In this document: positions 17,726 to 26,529 of the stretch, piece by piece | Layout: each line of letters starts with the position of its first letter | Numbering within the stretch: the stretch's first letter is position 1 | Assembly (NCBI RefSeq): GCF_002043005.1 | Contig: NZ_CP020330.1 | Coordinates: 890,501 to 954,500 of the forward strand | From: Martelella mediterranea DSM 17316 | GTDB taxonomy: Bacteria; Pseudomonadota; Alphaproteobacteria; Rhizobiales; Rhizobiaceae | Length of the DNA stretch: 64,000 nt | Direction: 5' to 3' | Made by a program: the position numbers and the translations under genes | The notes under the pieces: model-generated | The model's input: the letters and a program-made list of their open reading frames with translations, nothing else | What the model was told of the DNA's origin: nothing | Databases searched by the model: none

Positions 17726-18790
17726 TCATACCGGATCTTCCAGCGCCAGTTCCGGCACCGGCGCGGCGTCGAAGAAATGGATCGAATCGACATGAAGATG
17801 GATGGTGTCGCCCGGCTCCGCATCCGTGCGCCCGCGCACCAGGATGCGGATCACCTCGTCGGCAAGCCGGGCCGTGATCTGGGTTTCGGAGCCCGTCGGC
17901 TCGACAATCGTGACGATCGCCGGCCAACCGCTTTCGGCAAGCGCGAAATGCTCGGGCCGGACGCCGACGGTGACGCGCTGCCGCCCCTTCGGATCGGCGG
18001 CGGGCAACGGCAACACCCGCCCGTCGGCAAGCCTGAGCCCGTTCCCGGCGACCATATCGCCCTGCAGGAAGTTCATCGGCGGCGAGCCGATGAAGGCCGC
18101 GACGAACAGGCTGGCCGGCTTGTCGTAAAGCTCCAGCGGCGGGCCTTCCTGCTCGATCACGCCGCCGTTCAGAACCACCACCCGATCGGCAAGCGTCATC
18201 GCCTCGATCTGATCATGGGTCACATAGATGGTCGTGGTCTTCAGCCGCTGATGCAGCTCCTTGATCTCGGAGCGCATCTGCACCCTGAGCTTGGCATCGA
18301 GATTGGAGAGCGGCTCGTCGAACAGGAAGACATTGGGATCGCGCACGATCGCGCGGCCCATGGCGACGCGCTGGCGCTGGCCGCCGGACAATTGCCGCGG
18401 CTTGCGCTCAAGCAGGGGCTCGAGCCCGAGAATGCGCGCGGCATCGCCGACGCGCCGCTCGATCTCCGGTTTCGGCACCCGCCGTTGTTTCAGCGCGAAG
18501 CCCATATTGTCGCGGACATTCTTGTGCGGATAAAGCGCATAGTTCTGGAACACCATGGCGATGTCGCGATCCTTCGGGGCGACATGGTTGACCACGCGGT
18601 TGCCGATCACGATGTCGCCGCCGGTAATGCCTTCAAGGCCGGCGATCATTCTGAGCAGGGTGGATTTTCCGCACCCGGAAGGACCGACCAGCGCGACGAA
18701 TTCGCCATCCTCGATATCGATCGAGACGCCGTGCAGCACCTCGACGGCACCGTAGGACTTGCGCACATTGCGGATTTGAACCGTACCCAT
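17726..18790 (-). CDS. Sugar ABC importer ATP-binding protein (UgpC/MalK type)
   Basis: A 354-residue ATPase with Walker [12 protein letters not shown] (about 35-45), Q-loop, signature [14 protein letters not shown], Walker [16 protein letters not shown] and a C-terminal regulatory OB-type domain (from about 240), as in MalK and UgpC. It energises the two permeases encoded upstream in the operon (20433 and 21371). Its placement after the regulator gene, away from its permeases, is unusual but the co-directional spacing (42 bases) suggests one transcript. Confidence 0.92.
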   Translation of the reverse strand: MGTVQIRNVRKSYGAVEVLHGVSIDIEDGEFVALVGPSGCGKSTLLRMIAGLEGITGGDIVIGNRVVNHVAPKDRDIAMVFQNYALYPHKNVRDNMGFALKQRRVPKPEIERRVGDAARILGLEPLLERKPRQLSGGQRQRVAMGRAIVRDPNVFLFDEPLSNLDAKLRVQMRSEIKELHQRLKTTTIYVTHDQIEAMTLADRVVVLNGGVIEQEGPPLELYDKPASLFVAAFIGSPPMNFLQGDMVAGNGLRLADGRVLPLPAADPKGRQRVTVGVRPEHFALAESGWPAIVTIVEPTGSETQITARLADEVIRILVRGRTDAEPGDTIHLHVDSIHFFDAAPVPELALEDPV

Positions 18791-18832
18791 TCCAAAACTC
18801 CTCCCTTTGCCGCCCCTTCCGGCACGGCTGAT

Positions 18833-19540
18833 TTATGGCGCGGAAGCGCGGCGGCCTTCGGCCCGCCGGTTCGCACCCTTGGCCGGCGCAGCCTCGATCA
18901 GGTCGATCAGGAAATCGCCGGTGTTCTTTTCGTGCTGGTTCACCAGCGCGGACGCAGCGGTGAAATTACCTTCGCGCAGCCGGTCGCGGATGGCCTTATG
19001 CTCCTCCAGGGCATCGGCGAGCCGCCCCGGCTGCGGCGGAATGCCATGGCGTTGCGCCGACATCAGGCCATGCATGTTCTCGAGCAGCCTGCGGCACCAG
19101 GGCGATTCCGGGTTGTCGCAGAGCAGCAGGTGAAACTCGTAGTTCTTGGCCCCGAACAGGTCGAAATCCTCGGTTTCCAGCGCCGTGGCCGAGATCGCGA
19201 TATTCTCGTCGATCTTCGCCAGCCGCTCGGCGTTGAAGTTTCCAGCGCCAAGCTCCACCGCGAGCCCGCAGATCAGGCCGCGCAAGGCGCTGATCTCACG
19301 GATCTGCTCGGCGCGCAGGCCCTGCACCACGGCGCCGATATGGTTCTGCACCTCCAGCCAGCCATCGGAGGCCAGGCTGCGGATCGCCTCGCGGATCGGC
19401 GTCTCGCTGATGCCGAGCGCGAGCGACACTTCCCGCGTGGTGATCCTGTCGCCCGGCCCGACCGTTCCGGAAAGCACCATCTCCTGGATATGCTGCCGGG
19501 CGTGTTCGGCCTTGGTCATGTAGGTCTTGGGGTGGTCCAT
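18833..19540 (-). CDS. GntR-family (FadR/FCD subfamily) transcriptional regulator
   Basis: A 235-residue GntR regulator. The winged helix-turn-helix is at residues about 10-72 (ITTREVSLALGISETPIREAIRSLASDGWLEVQ); the all-helical C-terminal FCD domain supplies metal-ligand histidines (YEFHLLLCDNPESPW; LEEHKAIRDRL). Such proteins usually repress a nearby catabolic operon and release DNA on binding an organic acid. Being inside the operon it is likely autoregulated, and the palindrome at 26349-26364 in front of the first gene is the natural operator candidate. The ATG at 19540 has GGACGGAAA upstream. Confidence 0.9.
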   Translation of the reverse strand: MDHPKTYMTKAEHARQHIQEMVLSGTVGPGDRITTREVSLALGISETPIREAIRSLASDGWLEVQNHIGAVVQGLRAEQIREISALRGLICGLAVELGAGNFNAERLAKIDENIAISATALETEDFDLFGAKNYEFHLLLCDNPESPWCRRLLENMHGLMSAQRHGIPPQPGRLADALEEHKAIRDRLREGNFTAASALVNQHEKNTGDFLIDLIEAAPAKGANRRAEGRRASAP

Positions 19541-19578
19541 GGTTTCCGTCCAGTTCCGGTTTTGAGGCTCCGGCGCAA

Positions 19579-20433
19579 TTATCCCTTGGTCGCGCCGTCC
19601 GCCAAGCCCTTGATCAACCACTTCTGCACCAGAAGGGCGAAGATCACCACCGGAACGACGGTGATCGTGCCGACGGCGGTGAGCGCGCCCCAGTTTGCGC
19701 CGTTGACCGTGTCGCCCGCAATGCCGGCGATCGCGACCGGTATGGTCGAGGCGTTGCGGTTGGTGAGCACGAGGGCGAACAGCAGTTCCTCCCAGGCGAG
19801 GATCATGCTGAAGATCAGGGTCGACAGCAGGCCGGGCAGTGAGATCGGCAGGATGATCTTGAAGAAGGCGCCATAGCGCGAGCATCCGTCGATCATGGCG
19901 GATTCCTCAAGCTCCTTCGGCAGCGACAGGAAGAAGCTGCGCATCAGCCACATCACATAGGGAATCAGGAAGGTGCTGTAGGCAAGGATCAGGGTGATGT
20001 GCTTGTCGGTCAGCCCGAACTTGCGCGCGACCAGGAACATCGGCACCGCCAGCGCGATCGGCGGCACGCCACGCGACAGCAGGATCAGAAGCCCGATCGT
20101 GCCGGCCCCGCGCAGCCGTATGCGGGCAAGCGCGTAACCCGCCATAGTGCCGACCACGATCGACAGCAGCCCGGATCCGGTGGCGACGATGACGGTGTTG
20201 ATCAGCCGCCGGACGATATCGGCGCGCGCGATATATTCCTTGTAGGTCGCAAGTGTCGGCGTGAAGAAGAAGGTCGGCGGATTGGTGAAGATATCCACCT
20301 GCTGCTTGAACGAGGTCAGCACCATCCAGTAGATCGGAAACAGGAAGAACAGGCTGACGATGATGGCGGCGGCGATCCGCAGCCTGTGCCCGAAGGCGCC
20401 TGCGGGCGCTGACGATGAGACGGGGGCGCTCAA
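19579..20433 (-). CDS. Sugar ABC importer permease (MalG type)
   Basis: A 284-residue inner-membrane permease with six predicted helices. The EAA loop that docks the ATPase is ELEESAMIDGCSRYGAFFKIILPISLPG near residues 190-215. The start is unusual: a TTG (20433-20431) overlapping the TGA of the upstream permease, with GGAGGA six bases before it; no in-frame ATG fits. The overlap means coupled translation with its partner. Confidence 0.9.
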   Translation of the reverse strand: MSAPVSSSAPAGAFGHRLRIAAAIIVSLFFLFPIYWMVLTSFKQQVDIFTNPPTFFFTPTLATYKEYIARADIVRRLINTVIVATGSGLLSIVVGTMAGYALARIRLRGAGTIGLLILLSRGVPPIALAVPMFLVARKFGLTDKHITLILAYSTFLIPYVMWLMRSFFLSLPKELEESAMIDGCSRYGAFFKIILPISLPGLLSTLIFSMILAWEELLFALVLTNRNASTIPVAIAGIAGDTVNGANWGALTAVGTITVVPVVIFALLVQKWLIKGLADGATKG

Positions 20434-21371
20434 AACAGTTCCTCCAGTTTGCGGCTGCCGCGCAGGAAAATGCCGGTCAGCACCATGGTCAGGATCAGCA
20501 CGATGACGGCCATCGCCGCCGACTCGGCAAAGCGCAGCGAGCGGAACGCCTCCTCGTAGATGAACAGGTTGATGACGTTGGTGGCCTTGCCCGGCCCGCC
20601 ATAGGTGGCGGCCAGCACGATGTCGAACATCTTCACCGCGCCGAGCCAGCGGATGACGAAGGTGGCCGCGATCACCGGCACCAGCAGCGGCACGGCGACG
20701 GACCAGAGCGTGGACCACCAGCCGGCGCCGTCGATCTTGGCGGCCTCGAACACATCCTTCGGCAGGGCAAGCAACGCGGCGGTGGCGATCAGCACGATGA
20801 ACGGGGTCCAGCGCCATGTGTCGATGATGATGACGGAGGCCATGGCGAGCCTGGCGTCGCCGAACCAGTCGAGCGGGCCGAGGCCGACAAGGCCGAGCCA
20901 GTAATTGGCAATACCCCAGAGCGGATCGAGGATCATCCGCCACATGCCGCCGGCGACCACGGGGGCGACCACCATGGGAATGATGAACAGCGCGCGCAAT
21001 ATGCCCCGGCCCCACCATTCGGCATTGATCAGATAGGCGATGCCGAAGCCGAGCACGACCTGCAGCGGCAGGGCAATCACCAGATAGATCAGCGTGACCT
21101 TCAGCGATTCCCAGAACCGGTAGTCGCCGATCACCTCGCGGTAATTCTCCCAGCCGACCCATTGATCGGCGCTGAAGCTCGCAAGATCGAAGGAGGAGAA
21201 GCTGATCTCGATCGTGTAGAAGATCGGATAGGCCAGCATGACCACCAGCACCAGCATGCTCGGCATCAGGAACGACCAGCGGGTCAGAAGGTCGGCAAGC
21301 GCATGCCGCCGGGCATGGCGCGCGGCCCCGCCGCCTGCGGCATCGCGGCGCGATACGGTCTCTGTCGTCAT
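20430..21371 (-). CDS. Sugar ABC importer permease (MalF type)
   Basis: A 313-residue permease with six membrane helices after a positively charged N-terminus. The EAA loop reads DVFEAAKIDGAGWWSTLWSVAVPLLVP near residues 210-235. GGGAGGAG lies six bases before the ATG at 21371, which I prefer over the ATG at 21389. It pairs with the MalG-type permease that follows. Confidence 0.9.
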   Translation of the reverse strand: MTTETVSRRDAAGGGAARHARRHALADLLTRWSFLMPSMLVLVVMLAYPIFYTIEISFSSFDLASFSADQWVGWENYREVIGDYRFWESLKVTLIYLVIALPLQVVLGFGIAYLINAEWWGRGILRALFIIPMVVAPVVAGGMWRMILDPLWGIANYWLGLVGLGPLDWFGDARLAMASVIIIDTWRWTPFIVLIATAALLALPKDVFEAAKIDGAGWWSTLWSVAVPLLVPVIAATFVIRWLGAVKMFDIVLAATYGGPGKATNVINLFIYEEAFRSLRFAESAAMAVIVLILTMVLTGIFLRGSRKLEELF

Positions 21372-21455
21372 CCCGGTCTCCTCCCTCATGCTTCCTCGTC
21401 CTTTCCGCCCGTCATCCGACGGGGTCTTTCTCGCTGTCGCCGCGGCGCGCTTCGT

Positions 21456-21920
21456 TCAGGGCGCACGCCAGATCGGCCCGCGCGCCCGCACGGGATCAAG
21501 CAGCGACAAGTCCCCTTCCTCCACCGCATAGCCTTCCGGAAACGGCGGACGGACCTCGATGCCGATCGATGCCATGACCCGGTCATCGCGATAATAGCAA
21601 CGCGCAGTCACGGCCTCGATGACGCTGGCAAGTGCGGGCTCATCGGCGCGAAATTCCTGCAGAACCGCCGCCTGTTCCGCGCGCGAAAGCGCCGCGAAGC
21701 CTGCTCCGGCGCGCGTCTCGACCGCTGCGAGCGCCTCGGCGAGCGCCTGCCGGTCGCGGCCGACCGAGCGTAGGATATCGGCATAGATCGCCGGATCATC
21801 GGCGCCGGGCACGCCGTGGCGCGCGCTTGCCGGGATCATGTGCCCGACGATCGCAAGCAGCGTCCCGTCGTTATCATCGAAGGGCGGGGTTTCCGCCTGG
21901 TCTGTCATCGTCTGTGTCAT
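21456..21920 (-). CDS. Gluconate 2-dehydrogenase subunit 3-like small protein
   Basis: A 154-residue protein resembling the small subunit (subunit 3) that accompanies membrane-bound GMC sugar and polyol dehydrogenases. The LLAIVGHMIPASARHGVPGADDPAIYADIL opening of the domain is characteristic. Subunit 3 proteins usually carry a Tat signal; none is visible here, since the protein begins MTQTMTDQAETPPFDDND. It starts 7 bases after the GMC gene ends, so the two probably form a complex. A second ATG at 21908 is an alternative start. Confidence 0.75.
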   Translation of the reverse strand: MTQTMTDQAETPPFDDNDGTLLAIVGHMIPASARHGVPGADDPAIYADILRSVGRDRQALAEALAAVETRAGAGFAALSRAEQAAVLQEFRADEPALASVIEAVTARCYYRDDRVMASIGIEVRPPFPEGYAVEEGDLSLLDPVRARGPIWRAP

Positions 21921-21927
21921 GGCCGGT

Positions 21928-23526
21928 TCAATCGAAAAGCTCGTAGAGGCGGGTCTTGATCTGATCGGCGACATAGAGCGCCACCGCCTGGATCGTCGAG
22001 GTCGGGTTGACGCCGCCGGAGGTGACGAAAACGCTGCCGTCGACGATGAACAGGTTCTTCACATCGTGGCTGCGGCCCCATTCGTTGACGACGGAGCGCT
22101 CCGGGTCCGTGCCCATGCGGGCGGTCCCCATCAGATGCCAGCCGGCATAAGGCAGCGGCGCGCGGGTGGTGATGTCGCGCGCGCCGGCGGCCTTCAGGAT
22201 TTTGACGCCGCGTTCCACCGAATGGTCGAGCATCAGGCGCGAATTCTCGCTCAGCCGGTAGCTGATCTTCGGCGCGGGAATGCCGTTTGCGTCCTTGAGA
22301 TCGGGATCGAGCGTGACGCGATTATGCTCCTCGGGCAGATCCTCGCAGATCGCCAGCATGCCGGCGCTGTGGCCGAACAGGCGGCGGAAGGCATCGTGAT
22401 GGTCCTCGCCCCAGGGCAGCAACCCATCCGCCATGCCGGTCGTCGCGGTGCGGACTGGGCCCATGCCGCGCGAAAACTGATAGCAATAGCCGCGCACGAA
22501 GCCGCGCGCCGCTTCGGTCTCGTAGAACTCATGGCTCCAGATGCAGATCGGCGAGCCGCGATGGCCATCCATCGGCTGGTCGAAATGGCCGCGTATCTGG
22601 GCATAGGGGTGGAGCATCAGGTTGCGCCCGACAAGGCCGCTGGAATTGGCGAGGCCGTTCGGAAAGCGGCCGGACGCCGAGTTCAGCAACAGGCGCGGCG
22701 TACCGATGCCGTTGCAGGCAAGGATCACGATCTCGGCCGGCTGGAAATGCTCCTTGCCGTCCGCGTCGAAATAATGAGCGCCCGTCGCCATGCCATCCGG
22801 ACCGGTCTCGATCCGGCTGACGCGACAGCGCGGCCGTATCTCGACGCGCGCGCGCTGCGCCTCCGGCCAGTAGGTCAGATCGGTCGTGCCCTTGGCGCCC
22901 TGGGCGCAGCCGGAGCCGCATTGCCCGAGATTTATGCAGGGCGCCCGGCCCTCATATTCGCGCGTCGCGATCGCCGCATCCGACGGCCACCAGTGCCAGC
23001 CGAGATCGTTCAAGGCCTTGCCCAACACCTGACCCGTGCGGCCAAGCGGGATCGGCCCCATGACCTGATCTTTCTCGGGATAGGCCGGATCGCCCGCCAG
23101 GCTGGCAACGCCCATCATTCGGTCGTTGAGGGCGAAGAAAGGTTCCAGCGTCTCGTAGTCGATCGGCCAGTCATCGGCGACGCCATCCAGACTACGGACC
23201 CTGAAATCGGAGGGGTGGAGCCGGGGATAATGCCCGGCATAGAGGATCGTGCCGCCGCCGACGCCATTGAAATTGGAGATCTTGATCGGCGAATCGTCGT
23301 CATTGACCGGGTAGTCGGCGGAGAGCCGCCGCCGGTTGGGGCTGAGGGCGAAGTCCTCCGTCAGGCGCGCCTCCCAGTCCCGCCCGTTGCTGGGGAAGTC
23401 GGAGGTGTTCTGCCAGTCCCCCTGATCCAGGCACAGGATACGCATCCTGGTATCGGCCAGGCTCCAGGCCATGGCCGCGCCGGACGCGCCGGCGCCGATG
23501 ATCAGGACATCCACTTTCTCATTCAT
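21928..23526 (-). CDS. GMC-family oxidoreductase (gluconate/fructose dehydrogenase-like large subunit)
   Basis: A 532-residue flavoprotein of the glucose-methanol-choline family. The FAD-binding GAGASGA motif lies at residues about 11-17, and the C-terminal signature is in VNPTSTIQAVALYVAD. With the subunit-3-like partner it is most like the membrane-associated gluconate/2-keto-gluconate/fructose dehydrogenases, which oxidise a sugar or sugar acid hydroxyl. No export signal is present, unlike some of those enzymes, and no cytochrome c subunit gene is nearby, so the electron acceptor is unclear. The substrate is probably what the operon's ABC importer brings in. Confidence 0.82.
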   Translation of the reverse strand: MNEKVDVLIIGAGASGAAMAWSLADTRMRILCLDQGDWQNTSDFPSNGRDWEARLTEDFALSPNRRRLSADYPVNDDDSPIKISNFNGVGGGTILYAGHYPRLHPSDFRVRSLDGVADDWPIDYETLEPFFALNDRMMGVASLAGDPAYPEKDQVMGPIPLGRTGQVLGKALNDLGWHWWPSDAAIATREYEGRAPCINLGQCGSGCAQGAKGTTDLTYWPEAQRARVEIRPRCRVSRIETGPDGMATGAHYFDADGKEHFQPAEIVILACNGIGTPRLLLNSASGRFPNGLANSSGLVGRNLMLHPYAQIRGHFDQPMDGHRGSPICIWSHEFYETEAARGFVRGYCYQFSRGMGPVRTATTGMADGLLPWGEDHHDAFRRLFGHSAGMLAICEDLPEEHNRVTLDPDLKDANGIPAPKISYRLSENSRLMLDHSVERGVKILKAAGARDITTRAPLPYAGWHLMGTARMGTDPERSVVNEWGRSHDVKNLFIVDGSVFVTSGGVNPTSTIQAVALYVADQIKTRLYELFD

Positions 23527-23557
23527 GATCGAAGCCCGGGCCTCCCCTCAACCGCCA

Positions 23558-24787
23558 TTATACCGAAAGCTTCGAGGCTTCGGTACGCTGCCACATGCCA
23601 GCACCCGGAACCGGCGGATGGTCGGCAAGCGCCGCCTCGATCGGCTCCGTGCCCCAGCCCGGCCTGTCGGGAAGGATGAGATAGCCGTCCTGGAATTCCG
23701 GCAGGTGGGTGAAGATTTCCGCATCCCAGCCGATCCGGTCGATATCGGTTTCCATGATCGCCAGGTTCGGCACCGCCGCGCAGAAATGCGCATTCATCAT
23801 CGTGCAGAGATGACCATAGAAATTGTGGCAGGCGACATTGGTCTCGTAGGCCTCCGCCGCGGCGGCGATCTTCATCGACTGCCAGACGCCGTTCCACGGC
23901 GTATCGATGATCGCGACATCGACGGCCTGGGCGCGGAAGAAGGGCAGGAACTGCTGCAGCCCGATCAGGGTCTCGCAGGAGGCGATCGGGTGCCGGCTCT
24001 GCGAGCGGATATAGGCCAGCGCCTCGGGATCGAGCGTATCGAGTTCGACCCAGAACAGGTCGAGGTCGTCGATTTCGCGCAGGATCTTCAGATAGCCGTC
24101 GGTCTTGGCGTTGAAATTGAGATCGAGCAGCATGTCGATGTCGGGACCGGCCTCGGCGCGCATGACCTCAAGGTGACGACGAAGGCCCTCAAGCGTCTTG
24201 CGCTCGACATTGCGCCCGGTCTCGTAGGGACGGCCGAAGCCGGGCGACCAGGGCTCGATCTTATCCTCGGCGTCATAGCGGAAGATATTGGTCTTGAGCG
24301 CCGAAAATCCCTTCTCGCCGACTTCGCGGGCGATCTGCTTCACGCCCTCGATATCGGTGATGCCGGGCGAGAAATGCTGCGTGCGGGTGCGATAGGAAAC
24401 GCAATGCGACCAGTAGACCCGGATCCTGTCGCGCACCTTGCCGCCGAGCAGGACATGGCAGGGCACATCCAGCGCCTTGGCCTTGATGTCGAGAAGCGCA
24501 TTCTCGATCGCTCCCAGCGCCTGGCCGACCACGCCGCCGGAACCGGGCCGGGTGACATTGCGCAGATCCTCGCGGATATGCTCGTGAAGCATCGCGCTCT
24601 TGCCGATCATGCGCGGCGCGATCTGGTTGATCGCCGCGCCGACGCCAGGCGAGCCGAAATACTCGTCGAACTCGCTCCAGCCGACGATCCCGTCCTCGGT
24701 GGTGATCTTCAGGAAATTGTAATTGCGCCAGGAATTGCTGCAGGACAGCGTCTTGACGTCACTGATTATGGCCTTCGTTGGCATCAT
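23558..24787 (-). CDS. Enolase-superfamily sugar-acid dehydratase-like protein (mandelate racemase/MLE family)
   Basis: A 409-residue protein with the capping domain and TIM barrel of the mandelate racemase/muconate lactonizing enzyme group. Metal ligands are evident: Asp in LLDLNFNAK, Glu in WVELDTLDP and Glu in ASCETLIGL; GKVRDRIRVYWSH marks the start of the barrel. ACHNFYGHL offers a histidine on a late strand. Members dehydrate aldonic or aldaric acids, racemise or cycloisomerise; a sugar-acid dehydratase is the best guess given the neighbours, but I cannot place it in a known isofunctional group. Two adjacent ATGs (24787, 24784) are possible; GAGG spacing favours the second slightly. Confidence 0.8.
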   Translation of the reverse strand: MMPTKAIISDVKTLSCSNSWRNYNFLKITTEDGIVGWSEFDEYFGSPGVGAAINQIAPRMIGKSAMLHEHIREDLRNVTRPGSGGVVGQALGAIENALLDIKAKALDVPCHVLLGGKVRDRIRVYWSHCVSYRTRTQHFSPGITDIEGVKQIAREVGEKGFSALKTNIFRYDAEDKIEPWSPGFGRPYETGRNVERKTLEGLRRHLEVMRAEAGPDIDMLLDLNFNAKTDGYLKILREIDDLDLFWVELDTLDPEALAYIRSQSRHPIASCETLIGLQQFLPFFRAQAVDVAIIDTPWNGVWQSMKIAAAAEAYETNVACHNFYGHLCTMMNAHFCAAVPNLAIMETDIDRIGWDAEIFTHLPEFQDGYLILPDRPGWGTEPIEAALADHPPVPGAGMWQRTEASKLSV

Positions 24788-24916
24788 GGTCCTCAGTCGG
24801 TATGGGCGCGGATGACTCCGACCCAGGCATTCGATGCCGAAAGCATCGACACGATCGCGATTGCACCGCGTCTCCGCCGGCAAAAGCTGTTGTAAAATTC
24901 TGGAAGGTTGGCGGCA

Positions 24917-24937
24917 GATGCGGGAAGGGCCCGCATC
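24917..24937 (-). promoter_or_regulatory. Intercistronic hairpin after the binding-protein gene
   Basis: Perfect 8-base arms GATGCGGG (24917-24924) and CCCGCATC (24930-24937) with a 5-base loop, lying 26 bases downstream of the solute-binding-protein stop and before the enolase-like gene. There is no T run, so a transcript-stabilising or partial-stop element is more likely than a full terminator. Confidence 0.55.
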
Positions 24938-24962
24938 CGTCTTGTCTGCTTGGCTGAACGGC

Positions 24963-26318
24963 CTAGTTCAGCACCCTGGAGATCTTCTTGGAGGCGGTAT
25001 CGAGCGCCTCCTGCGGGGATGCCTGGCCGGCAAGCGCGCGGGCCACTTCATCGGCAAGCACCTGCTGGGCGGCATCCGATTTCGGGCTGCGGATGCGCCA
25101 CATCTTGCCCTCTTCGGCAACCTCATAGGCGTTCTGCAGTGTGGCATAGACCGGCGCCAGCCAGGGTTCGCTCGGCTCTCCGGAAAGCGTCGACTTGCGG
25201 GCCGGGAACGAGCCGACCAGCGCGGCATTGACGCTTTCGCCCTCCTTCGAGGTCAGCCACTGGAGGAAGGCCCAAGCCGCCTCGGGATGTTCCGTCTTGC
25301 TGCTGATGCCGGCAATCCAGATGCCGCGATGGGTGCCGGCGCGGACATCGCCGACCGGAAGCACCTGGATACCGATCTCATCGGTGGTGAGCGTCGTCGA
25401 CTGCGGGTCGACTGCGGTCGACTTGTAGACGCTGCCCCAGGTGATCATGTTTGCGACCGCGCCCTGACGGAAGGCCTGGAGCGATTCCGAGAAGCCGTGG
25501 CTGAGGCCGCCGGGCGGCGCGTAGTCGAGCAGGCGCTTGTGAGTTTCGAGTGACGCGACGCCGATATCGTTTGCAAAGGCGGGATTGCCGTCATCATCGA
25601 GCAGGCTGCCGCCATTGGCGTTGAGGATCGACTGCCAGATGGTCGGCGTCAGCGGGTCGCGCACGAAATAGGTATCGATCGCCCAGGCATCGACCTTGCC
25701 GTCGCCATCGGTATCCTGAACCAGCTTCGGCGCATTCTCGAAAAACTGCTCCCAGGTGAGTTCCGGCGTCGGCTCGGGCACGCCCGCCTTGTCGTAGAGC
25801 GAGCGATTGTAGAACATCAACAGCATGTTGGAGCGGACCGGAACGGCATATTGGACGCCCTGCCATTCGCCGGCGGCAAGCGGCGCGGCGTTGAAATCGG
25901 CCCAGTCGTAATCCGCGTCGGTGATCGCGGCGATCTCGTCTCCCTTGAGATCCATCAGTGCGCCGATCGAGGCGAGCTGCGGCACCCACGGGTCGTCTGC
26001 CAGCAGGATATCATATTCCGGATCGGGGCTGGTGGCATCGAGCATCATCTTGGCGAGCAGTTCCGTATAGGGAACGCCATCGATGCGGACCTCGACATTC
26101 GGAAACTTCTTGTTGAATTCCGGAACCAGAATGGTCTGCCAGGTATTGGCGAATGCCTCATTGGCCATGATCTTGATTTCGACCGGGTCGCCCGGCGAAC
26201 CGAGGCCATCCTGCGCCTGGGCCAGCCCCAGTGGCATTGCCGCCAGCACCAAAGACGTGGCCATCCCCTTGAGCACGCGCCTCCTCGCGGCGCGCTGTCC
26301 TTTTATCATGCCTTTCAC
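24963..26318 (-). CDS. Sugar ABC importer extracellular solute-binding protein (family 1)
   Basis: A 451-residue periplasmic receptor. The N-terminus holds a twin-arginine-like RRRVLKG (residues about 12-18), a hydrophobic stretch and cleavage near AQA-QDG (about 35), so Tat export is possible though Sec is not excluded. The mature part matches family 1 binding proteins (VEVRIDGVPYTELLAKMMLD; EYDILLADDPWVPQLA). Translation starts with GTG at 26318, six bases after GGAGGAG; an ATG at 26309 is less well spaced. It is the first gene of a nine-gene operon with its ABC partners, and the ligand is probably a sugar or sugar acid. Confidence 0.9.
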   Translation of the reverse strand: MKGMIKGQRAARRRVLKGMATSLVLAAMPLGLAQAQDGLGSPGDPVEIKIMANEAFANTWQTILVPEFNKKFPNVEVRIDGVPYTELLAKMMLDATSPDPEYDILLADDPWVPQLASIGALMDLKGDEIAAITDADYDWADFNAAPLAAGEWQGVQYAVPVRSNMLLMFYNRSLYDKAGVPEPTPELTWEQFFENAPKLVQDTDGDGKVDAWAIDTYFVRDPLTPTIWQSILNANGGSLLDDDGNPAFANDIGVASLETHKRLLDYAPPGGLSHGFSESLQAFRQGAVANMITWGSVYKSTAVDPQSTTLTTDEIGIQVLPVGDVRAGTHRGIWIAGISSKTEHPEAAWAFLQWLTSKEGESVNAALVGSFPARKSTLSGEPSEPWLAPVYATLQNAYEVAEEGKMWRIRSPKSDAAQQVLADEVARALAGQASPQEALDTASKKISRVLN

Positions 26319-26348
26319 GACTTACTCCTCCTCCGCGTTGCATGTTCT

Positions 26349-26364
26349 ATATTCTATAGAATAT
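26349..26364. promoter_or_regulatory. Perfect 16-bp palindrome, candidate GntR operator
   Basis: ATATTCTATAGAATAT is perfectly self-complementary and AT-rich in a GC-rich context. It lies 30 bases upstream of the first gene of the operon that encodes an FCD-type GntR repressor. Operators of that subfamily are short palindromes with a TATA-like centre, so the assignment fits, but binding is inferred. Confidence 0.7.
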
Positions 26365-26529
26365 TGAAATTGCGTTCGTCAAGCGCCCGCGGAACGGGTT
26401 TTCCGCAATCGCTGAATGGTCACGTCACGACGGAGCCGGGCGCAGGGAGACACAAACCGAACGCCCCTTATGAGCGCCCAGGATCTGAGATAATTTTGTA
26501 AAATCAGTAAGGTAAGCGGCGGTGCCGGC

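Noticed and set aside
17717..19876. A 719-codon plus-strand open frame
   Set aside because: It lies entirely opposite the ATPase, GntR and permease genes and has the same antisense composition; no domain is seen.
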